From Sphingomonadaceae bacterium 3R27C6 (GTDB taxonomy: Bacteria; Pseudomonadota; Alphaproteobacteria; Sphingomonadales; Sphingomonadaceae): a stretch of DNA of 64,000 bases. The stretch lies in NCBI GenBank assembly GCA_005503215.1, contig SCNS01000020.1, positions 1 to 64,000 of the forward strand. The letters are read 5' to 3'. The notes beneath the pieces are model-generated. The model had not been told where the DNA came from, made no database searches, and saw only the letters and a list, made by a program, of their open reading frames with translations. Shown one piece after another: positions 58,138 to 64,000 of the stretch. Each line of letters begins with the position of its first letter. Positions within the stretch are counted from its first letter, which is position 1. The translations under genes were made by a program, and so were the position numbers.

Positions 58138-59208
58138 ATGCGCATGAGTGCCGCCCTCTGGGCTGTGGTGGCCGGGCTCGCCGCGTCCCAGCCGGCAGTC
58201 GCGGCGCCGGGCGCGTCCGCTTTCCCGTGGACCGCGCCCGCGACGACAGAGGTCGTCACCGAGGAACGCCGTTTCATGAGCGGCGGCACCGAGCTTTCGG
58301 GAACGCTGATCCTGCCGGCGAGCACCAAGCCGGTGGCGGCGGTCGTCGTGACGCACAGCGCGTCGTCGCCGCTCCGCGGCGCGTCGCTTTACGATCATCT
58401 CAAGACCGCCCTGCCTGCGCTCGGCATCGCAGTCTTCGTCTATGACCGGCGCGGTTCGGGCCAGTCGGGCACGAAGACCGCAGGCGGCGACTTCGCGGTC
58501 CTTGCCGACGACGCCATCGCAGCGGCGCAGAGCCTGAAGGCCGATCCGCGCATCGACCCGAAGCGCATCGGCACCTGGGGGCTGAGCCAGGGCGGCTGGA
58601 TATCGCCGCTGGCCGCGTCGCGAAGCGCCGATATCGCCTTTGTAATCGCGGTGTCGGCGCCGGTCGTCACCGCCGACGTGCAGATGCTCTTCTCCTCAAC
58701 CAACCACCTGAGGGCGAACGGCCATTCGCAGGCCGAGATCGACCAGATGACCGCGACGCGAAAGGCGGTCGACGATTATATGCGCGGAACCGCCAGCCGC
58801 GAGGCCGCGCAGAAAATGATCGATGCGGCCAAGACCCAGCCGTGGTTCAAATATACCTATATGGGCGAAACGATACGCGACCGCGCGGTTTCGGGCTGGC
58901 GCCGCGAGATCGAGAATGATCCGCTCAAGAATTTGTCGGCGGTCACGGTGCCGACGCTCGTCCTTTATGGCGCCGACGATGCGGTGGTGCCGGTCGCCGT
59001 CTCGGTCGAGCGCTTGAAGGCGGTGGCCGCGCAGATGCCGAAGCTGACGGTGCACAGCATCGCGGGCGCCGATCACGCGATGGCGATGTCGGCCGATCAG
59101 AAAATCTCGCTCGATCCCAAGCATGACGGCACCGAACGGCCGGATTCGGCCGAATATATGGCCATTCTGGCAAGCTGGCTCGCGCTCAACGGGTATGTGA
59201 CGCGCTGA
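58138..59208 (+). CDS. secreted alpha/beta hydrolase
   Basis: A 356-residue hydrolase with a signal peptide (SAALWAVVAGLAASQPAVAA). The catalytic set is visible: nucleophile Ser in GTWGLSQGGWISPL, Asp in TLVLYGADDAVVPVAVSVER, and His in HSIAGADHAMAMS. An insertion between residues about 190-260 forms the lid. It could be an acyl-peptide- or ester-cleaving enzyme of the periplasm (DUF1749/dienelactone hydrolase-like). The start was placed at ATG 58138; TTG 58135 and ATG 58144 are alternatives. Confidence 0.8.
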   Translation: MRMSAALWAVVAGLAASQPAVAAPGASAFPWTAPATTEVVTEERRFMSGGTELSGTLILPASTKPVAAVVVTHSASSPLRGASLYDHLKTALPALGIAVFVYDRRGSGQSGTKTAGGDFAVLADDAIAAAQSLKADPRIDPKRIGTWGLSQGGWISPLAASRSADIAFVIAVSAPVVTADVQMLFSSTNHLRANGHSQAEIDQMTATRKAVDDYMRGTASREAAQKMIDAAKTQPWFKYTYMGETIRDRAVSGWRREIENDPLKNLSAVTVPTLVLYGADDAVVPVAVSVERLKAVAAQMPKLTVHSIAGADHAMAMSADQKISLDPKHDGTERPDSAEYMAILASWLALNGYVTR

Positions 59209-59319
59209 ATATCCCGGAAGGCGGCGATTTTTTTGCCTATGCTCCTAAGCAATTGCATATCGCGGCGGGAAGGCTTAACCGGCACCGCATCGACCGTTTA
59301 GAGTCAAGACAGGGCTGAT

Positions 59320-59763
59320 ATGGCTGGCAACGAACCGAGTGCGCGTCCGCGCTCCCCGCATTTGCAGGTATATAAATGGACCCCCGCGATGGCGGTCTCG
59401 ATCCTTCATCGCGCGAGCGGTGACGGTCTCGCGATCGTCGGTGCGTGCATGTTCCTCTGGTGGCTTGGCGCGCTCGCGGCCGGTCCCGACGCTTATGCGG
59501 CATTCCTCGCCTGCGTCTGGCACGATCCCAGCCCCGAGGTCGGCATCGTTCACCAGATCACCAATATCGTCGGAAAGGTCGTGCTTGTCGGCCTGACCTG
59601 GGCCTTTTTCCAGCATCTCTTCTCGGGGCTGCGCCATTTCGTGCTCGATACGGGTGCCGGTTACGAACTGAAGACCAACAAGCTCTGGTCGATCGCCGTG
59701 ATCACCGCGGGCGTGCTCGCGACCGCCGCGACCTGGCTCTATATTATGGCGGAGGCACTCTGA
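59320..59763 (+). CDS. sdhC: succinate dehydrogenase cytochrome b556 subunit
   Basis: A 147-residue membrane subunit of complex II with three helices. RPRSPHLQVYKWTPAMAVSI starts the conserved Sdh_cyt region, and the heme-ligand His is in the LFSGLRHFVLDTG segment. Helices span roughly residues 40-60, 85-110 and 125-147. It binds quinone with SdhD. Its stop overlaps the sdhD ATG (ATGA-type). Confidence 0.93.
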   Translation: MAGNEPSARPRSPHLQVYKWTPAMAVSILHRASGDGLAIVGACMFLWWLGALAAGPDAYAAFLACVWHDPSPEVGIVHQITNIVGKVVLVGLTWAFFQHLFSGLRHFVLDTGAGYELKTNKLWSIAVITAGVLATAATWLYIMAEAL

Positions 59764-60170
59764 TGGGCAATGGCACGCATCTGGGCAAGGTCCGCGGCCT
59801 CGGCTCGTCGGGGCATGGCTCGCACCACTGGCTGCAACAGCGGCTGACCGCGCTCGCCAATATCCTCCTCGTCGGCTTCCTGTTCGTTTCGCTGGTCCGT
59901 CTGCCGCTCGGCGATCATGCTGCGGTGTTGCGCTGGGCATCGAATCCCACCGTCGCGCTCGCGCTGATCCTGATGGTGGTCAGCGTCTTCTGGCACCTGC
60001 GGCTTGGCTTGACGGTGCTGATCGAGGACTATGTCCATGGCGAGGCGACGCGTCTGCTGTCGCTCGTCCTTCTCAACTTCTACGCGATCGGCGGCGCCGC
60101 TTATGGCATTTTCGCCATTGTCCGTATCGTGCTTGCGCCCGCCGCCGGGCTCGCTCCGGGGGGCATGTAA
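59763..60170 (+). CDS. sdhD: succinate dehydrogenase membrane anchor subunit
   Basis: A 135-residue subunit with three helices ([59 protein letters not shown]). The N-terminal [20 protein letters not shown] and the [15 protein letters not shown] block, with a heme-associated His, mark the SdhD family of alphaproteobacteria. The ATG 59763 overlaps the sdhC stop, and sdhA follows after one base. Confidence 0.93.
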   Translation: MGNGTHLGKVRGLGSSGHGSHHWLQQRLTALANILLVGFLFVSLVRLPLGDHAAVLRWASNPTVALALILMVVSVFWHLRLGLTVLIEDYVHGEATRLLSLVLLNFYAIGGAAYGIFAIVRIVLAPAAGLAPGGM

Positions 60171-60171
60171 G

Positions 60172-61974
60172 ATGACCGACGCCTACAAGATCATCGACCA
60201 TATCTATGACACCGTCGTCGTCGGCGCCGGTGGCTCGGGCCTGCGCGCGACGATGGGCAGCGCCGAAGCGGGTCTGAAGACCGCGTGCATCACCAAGGTG
60301 TTCCCGACGCGCAGCCACACCGTCGCGGCGCAGGGCGGCATCGCCGCTTCGCTCGGCAACAATTCGCCCGACCATTGGCAATGGCATATGTACGACACCG
60401 TCAAGGGGTCCGACTGGCTCGGCGACCAGGACGCGATCGAATATATGGTGCGCGAAGCGCCGAACGCGGTCTACGAGCTCGAGCATGCCGGCGTGCCGTT
60501 TTCGCGCAACGCCGACGGCACCATCTACCAGCGCCCGTTCGGCGGCCATATGCAGAATATGGGCGAAGGCCCGCCGGTGCAGCGCACCGCCGCCGCGGCC
60601 GACCGCACCGGCCACGCGATGCTCCACGCGCTCTATCAGCAGTCGCTGAAATATGACGCCGACTTCTTCGTCGAATATTTCGCGCTCGACCTGATCATGG
60701 AAAATGGCGCCTGCCGCGGCGTCATCGCGATGTGCCTCGAGGATGGCAGCATCCACCGCTTCCGTTCGCAGGCTGTCGTGCTCGCGACCGGCGGCTACGG
60801 CCGCTGCTATTTCACCGCGACCTCGGCGCACACCTGCACCGGCGACGGCGGCGGCATGGTGCTGCGCGCCGGCCTGCCCTTGCAGGACATGGAATTCGTC
60901 CAGTTCCACCCGACCGGCATTTATGGCGCGGGCGTGCTCATCACCGAGGGTGCGCGCGGCGAGGGCGGTTACCTCACCAATTCCGAGGGCGAGCGTTTCA
61001 TGGAACGCTATGCTCCGTCGGCGAAGGATCTGGCGTCGCGCGACGTCGTGTCGCGTTCGATGGCGCTCGAGATCCGCGAAGGCCGCGGCGTTGGCCCGCA
61101 CAACGACCATATCTATCTGCACCTCGACCATATCGATCCCGCGGTGCTGGCCGAGCGCCTGCCCGGCATCACCGAAAGCGGCAAGATTTTCGCGGGCGTC
61201 GACCTGACGCGCCAGCCGCTGCCCGTCGTGCCGACCGTCCATTACAATATGGGCGGCATCCCCTGTAACTATCATGGCGAAGTCGTAACGCTCGGCAAGG
61301 ACGGCCCCGACACCGTCGTCCCCGGCCTGTTCGCGGTCGGCGAGGCCGCGTGCGTGTCGGTCCATGGCGCGAACCGCCTCGGCTCGAACAGCCTGATCGA
61401 CCTCGTCGTCTTCGGCCGCGCGACCGGCCATCGCCTCAAGGAAATCCTGAAGCCCGGCGCCGCACAGGCCGCGCTGCCCAAGGACAGCGCCGATCTCGCG
61501 CTCGGCCGCCTCGACCATTTCCGCAACGCCAATGGCGGCTCGCCGACGGCGGAAATCCGCACCGAAATGCAGCGCGCGATGTCGGCCCATGCCGCGGTGT
61601 TCCGCACCGACGAACTGATGGCGGAGGGCAAGGAAAAGCTCACCAAGACCTATCAGCGGATGAACGATGTCCATGTCACCGACCGCAGCCTGATCTGGAA
61701 CACCGACCTCATCGAAACGCTCGAGCTCGACAACCTCATCGCGCAGGCGACGGTGACGATGCATTCGGCGTTCAACCGCAAGGAAAGCCGCGGCGCCCAC
61801 GCGCACGAGGATTTCCCGAACCGCGACGACGCGAACTGGATGAAGCACACGATCAGTTGGTTCGACGGCTGGGGCGGCAAGGGCGGCGGCGTCCGCCTCG
61901 ATTACCGTCCGGTTCACGAATATACGCTGTCCGACGACGTCGAATATATCAAGCCGAAGGCGCGGGTCTATTGA
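60172..61974 (+). CDS. sdhA: succinate dehydrogenase flavoprotein subunit
   Basis: A 600-residue subunit with covalent FAD. Key parts are the [10 protein letters not shown] dinucleotide site, His49 in [11 protein letters not shown] (the FAD link), [20 protein letters not shown] (dicarboxylate site), [15 protein letters not shown] and [10 protein letters not shown]. Length is normal. The start is ATG 60172 directly after the sdhD stop; the frame continues upstream but those residues are not the family's. The iron-sulfur gene sdhB is not next to it. Confidence 0.97.
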   Translation: MTDAYKIIDHIYDTVVVGAGGSGLRATMGSAEAGLKTACITKVFPTRSHTVAAQGGIAASLGNNSPDHWQWHMYDTVKGSDWLGDQDAIEYMVREAPNAVYELEHAGVPFSRNADGTIYQRPFGGHMQNMGEGPPVQRTAAAADRTGHAMLHALYQQSLKYDADFFVEYFALDLIMENGACRGVIAMCLEDGSIHRFRSQAVVLATGGYGRCYFTATSAHTCTGDGGGMVLRAGLPLQDMEFVQFHPTGIYGAGVLITEGARGEGGYLTNSEGERFMERYAPSAKDLASRDVVSRSMALEIREGRGVGPHNDHIYLHLDHIDPAVLAERLPGITESGKIFAGVDLTRQPLPVVPTVHYNMGGIPCNYHGEVVTLGKDGPDTVVPGLFAVGEAACVSVHGANRLGSNSLIDLVVFGRATGHRLKEILKPGAAQAALPKDSADLALGRLDHFRNANGGSPTAEIRTEMQRAMSAHAAVFRTDELMAEGKEKLTKTYQRMNDVHVTDRSLIWNTDLIETLELDNLIAQATVTMHSAFNRKESRGAHAHEDFPNRDDANWMKHTISWFDGWGGKGGGVRLDYRPVHEYTLSDDVEYIKPKARVY

Positions 61975-61979
61975 GCAAG

Positions 61980-63212
61980 ATGCGGGCTCTGCCCGGATTT
62001 TTGCTGCTTCTTGCTGTAGCGATTTTCGTCGGCGCAGTGCCTGCGCGCGCCGATAGCTGGGCGCCGCCGGGGATCGGAACCTATGTTTCGGCGAATGGCC
62101 AATACCGGCTAACCGTGCTTCCCCGCGAGATTGGCAGCCAGCTCGCCTATTTCGAGGCCAAGGCTCGCGGAGAGACGCTACCCGAACTCGAAGGTCCGCT
62201 TGGCCGCTTCGAAAAACTTGAAGACGGGCAGTGGGTTTCGGTCTGGAGCCGAGCGCTCCTGAACGAGGTCGCGCCGGTGAAGGCGATTGTCAGCGACGAC
62301 GGGCGGCGCGTTGTGACCTTCGACAATTGGCACGCGGTCGGCCATGGCGATCATGTCGTTGTCCTCTACGGCGCCGACGGGGCGCTCGTTCGCTCGTTAC
62401 GGCTCGACCAGATCGTCCCGTCTTATTTTGTCGAGGCACTGCCCGCGTCGGTCAGCAGCATTTCGTGGCGAGAGGGCGATCCGCGCTTCGTCGGCAACAT
62501 GCTCGAACTGGCAATCGCCGAACCGCGCAGTGAGCCCGATATCACCGCCAGCTTCCATGTCCGCGTCGCATTGACTGACGGCGCCGTCGAACCCATTGCG
62601 CCGGCAATATTGGACCGGCTCACGCCGCTGGCCTGCGCGATCCATGGCGAGCGGGTTCGCGGGTTCAACAACCGGCTTGCCTTCGAACGCGCCGATCTCG
62701 TCTACCCTGCGTCAACGGAGCGAGACGATGACTGGCAACGCTATTTGCATCATGCCGTCGAGCGACTGAAGCCGCGCGGCGCCGATGCCGGTCCACCCGA
62801 ATCGGATGATCCCTTGGCGGGGATGCTCGGCGAAACGATGTTCGAACTCCTTTCGCCGGGTGAGTATATGGAAGAGGATTTCCGGGACGATTTTCGCGCC
62901 GCGCTCATCGCGCCGGCATCTCAGTTGCGTCGTCGCTGGTTCGCCGCACTCGACCAGAATCGGATGACGGTGGAGATTGAGCGTGCAGCAAAAGCAATAA
63001 AACCTGGGCAGATGGCGGGGGTCGACATGTATTTCCTTGCCGATGCTGTCCACTGGCCGCAGATCCACGCCGCCTTGGCGCCCAGCGGCGCCCGTCTCGT
63101 GCAGGTGAACACCGAGGCTCCGATTCCGCCGCATCCCGAGGACATCGCCGGGCTTCCATCCAAACGGAGGTTCGATCCCAGCTGCGTTACGCCGAGCGGT
63201 CTCCCGCGTTAA
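61980..63212 (+). CDS. secreted protein of unknown function
   Basis: A 410-residue protein with a signal peptide (ALPGFLLLLAVAIFVGAVPA). The first half has a beta-rich pattern (YVSANGQYRLTVLPREIGSQ, VWSRALLNEVAPVKAIVSDD, GRRVVTFDNWHAVGHGDHVV, VLYGADGALVRSLRLDQIVP), which looks like a propeller or lipid-binding fold. The second half is helical and acidic. I recognise no family. It starts six bases after the sdhA stop, so it may be cotranscribed, separating sdhA from any sdhB. Its stop overlaps the next gene's on the other strand by four bases. Confidence 0.7.
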   Translation: MRALPGFLLLLAVAIFVGAVPARADSWAPPGIGTYVSANGQYRLTVLPREIGSQLAYFEAKARGETLPELEGPLGRFEKLEDGQWVSVWSRALLNEVAPVKAIVSDDGRRVVTFDNWHAVGHGDHVVVLYGADGALVRSLRLDQIVPSYFVEALPASVSSISWREGDPRFVGNMLELAIAEPRSEPDITASFHVRVALTDGAVEPIAPAILDRLTPLACAIHGERVRGFNNRLAFERADLVYPASTERDDDWQRYLHHAVERLKPRGADAGPPESDDPLAGMLGETMFELLSPGEYMEEDFRDDFRAALIAPASQLRRRWFAALDQNRMTVEIERAAKAIKPGQMAGVDMYFLADAVHWPQIHAALAPSGARLVQVNTEAPIPPHPEDIAGLPSKRRFDPSCVTPSGLPR

Positions 63213-63502
63213 TCCCCGAACAGGCTGCGCACCGGGTTGATGTCGGAAAAGGGCACGTCGACGTCGTTGCCCATGATCCACAATTTCTGGCACGCGATGG
63301 CAAAGAACATCACCGCGATCGTCCAGACGATAAAGGTCTTGCGGGCGATCCAGCGGCGCTCGGCCTCTTCGGCCTTGGCGCGGGCCTTATAGTCGATGCC
63401 CAGCTCGCCTTCGAATTCGGCGACAAGCTGTGCGCGGCGGGTACGCGAAATATTCGCGATACTCGCGTCTCCCTCTTCGCTTGTCGATCGGCGTCTTGCC
63501 AT
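63209..63502 (-). CDS. small membrane protein of unknown function
   Basis: A 97-residue protein with a basic N-terminus (MARRRSTSEEGDAS), a charged helix (FEGELGIDYKARAKAEEAER), and one membrane helix (FIVWTIAVMFFAIACQKLWI). The last 20 residues are probably outside the membrane. No family is recognised. It converges on the preceding gene with overlapping stop codons (TTAA at 63209-63212). Confidence 0.6.
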   Translation of the reverse strand: MARRRSTSEEGDASIANISRTRRAQLVAEFEGELGIDYKARAKAEEAERRWIARKTFIVWTIAVMFFAIACQKLWIMGNDVDVPFSDINPVRSLFGD

Positions 63503-63573
63503 GATCCACCTTGGCCCAGCTAGTCCTGCTCGTAGCTATAGCGCCCAGCTCCTGCCAATTGGTTAACCCGGCG

Positions 63574-63855
63574 CTATCGGCTCGTCGCAATCCCGATCAA
63601 TTTGATGCGCGCGCTCGCCCCGCGAAGCAGCGTCAAATCGCGCGGCGGGCGGCCGAGCGCCGCGGCGAGCAGGCGTAGCACCGCGTCGTTCGCGGCGCCG
63701 TCGGCGGGCGGGGAGGTGACGCGGATATGCACGGTTTCGCCCTCGACCCGGATCTCGTCGTGCCGCGCGCCGGGCGTCACCCGCACTGCAATCCGTCCCG
63801 ACGCCGCGAGGTCGCTGAGCGCCTCGGTCAGCGCTGGGTCGGGCCGGATTTTCAG
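63574..63855 (-). CDS. DUF167/YggU-family protein
   Basis: A 93-residue protein of the DUF167 fold: ALSDLAASGRIAVRVTPGAR, HDEIRVEGETVHIRVTSPPA, DGAANDAVLRLLAAALGRPP and LTLLRGASARIKLIGI. The function is unknown. There is no ATG, GTG or TTG just before the domain; the frame's CTG at 63855 overlaps the TGA of the upstream gene (CTGA), so CTG is the most economical start. An ATG at 63972 in the same frame would overlap the other gene by about 120 bases. Confidence 0.8.
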   Translation of the reverse strand: MKIRPDPALTEALSDLAASGRIAVRVTPGARHDEIRVEGETVHIRVTSPPADGAANDAVLRLLAAALGRPPRDLTLLRGASARIKLIGIATSR

Positions 63856-64000
63856 ATCGTGACGACCAGCTTGCCGACCGCGGTCCGGTCGCCGAGCTTG
63901 GCGATCGCCTTGCCGCCGTCGGCGAGGGCAAAGCTCTCGGTCACCCGCGGCTGGATCTTGCCCTGTTCCCACAATTGGAACAGCCGCGCGATATTGGCGC
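63852..64000 (-). CDS. zinc-binding / quinone oxidoreductase-type dehydrogenase, C-terminal end (partial)
   Basis: Only the last 48 residues are in the window: ANIARLFQLWEQGKIQPRVT, ESFALADGGKAIAKLGDR, TAVGKLVVTI. This is the typical C-terminus of the medium-chain dehydrogenase/reductase group (NADPH:quinone oxidoreductases). The gene continues beyond base 64000. Its TGA at 63854-63852 overlaps the putative CTG start of the YggU gene. Confidence 0.85.
   Translation of the reverse strand, partial: ANIARLFQLWEQGKIQPRVTESFALADGGKAIAKLGDRTAVGKLVVTI

Overview
The window looks like a chromosomal segment of an alphaproteobacterium of the order Sphingomonadales; Sphingopyxis or a close relative is my best guess. 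The reasons are the very high GC content, the alphaproteobacterial palindromic repeats between genes, and gene pairs typical of this group (TSUP permease with a TIGR02186-type protein, SleB-type hydrolase, sdhCDA). The genus is an inference from gene content, not from an rRNA gene. I see no rRNA, tRNA, CRISPR array, insertion sequence, integrase or phage structural gene.

Layout. 1-6.4 kb: the end of an acyl-CoA dehydrogenase, small envelope proteins, a D-aminoacylase-type amidohydrolase, a lipoprotein with an HEGYPGHH motif, and nhaA with a structured leader that may be a riboswitch. 6.4-12.6 kb: a short NfrB-like glycosyltransferase with a putative barrel partner, a TSUP permease pair and a HerA-like ATPase. 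12.6-17.5 kb: a run of minus-strand genes (VOC protein, SleB hydrolase, HD phosphohydrolase, XRE regulator, cold-shock protein, cation efflux). 17.7-32.3 kb: the rimP-nusA-ylxR-infB-rbfA / truB-rpsO-pnp translation and RNA-decay cluster. It is split between rbfA and truB by an acyltransferase gene on the other strand, an HTH-GNAT regulator, thymidine kinase and others.

32.3-43 kb: a Crp/Fnr regulator, a nucleoside deaminase, an ArsR-SRPBCC pair with clear operator palindromes, a cyclophilin, then bamD, recN, a GNAT gene, a small monooxygenase-like gene and ligA in one direction. 43-51.2 kb: a sterol-desaturase-family protein, then a tight run of a DUF2946-like protein, TonB-dependent receptor, PepSY protein and modABC, followed by phhA with a parS-like palindrome just upstream. 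51.2-56.6 kb: minus strand, two tandem paralogous secreted proteins, prmA, an SDR, a soluble chemoreceptor and an Lrp regulator divergent from ald. 56.7-64 kb: ald, an alpha/beta hydrolase, sdhCDA without an adjacent sdhB, an unknown secreted protein, and on the minus strand a small membrane protein, a YggU protein and the end of a quinone-oxidoreductase-type gene.

Most genes are housekeeping. The parts I would look at first are the nhaA leader, the TonB/PepSY/ModABC operon with a short ModC, the palindromic repeat inserted in frame in truB, and the parS-like site.
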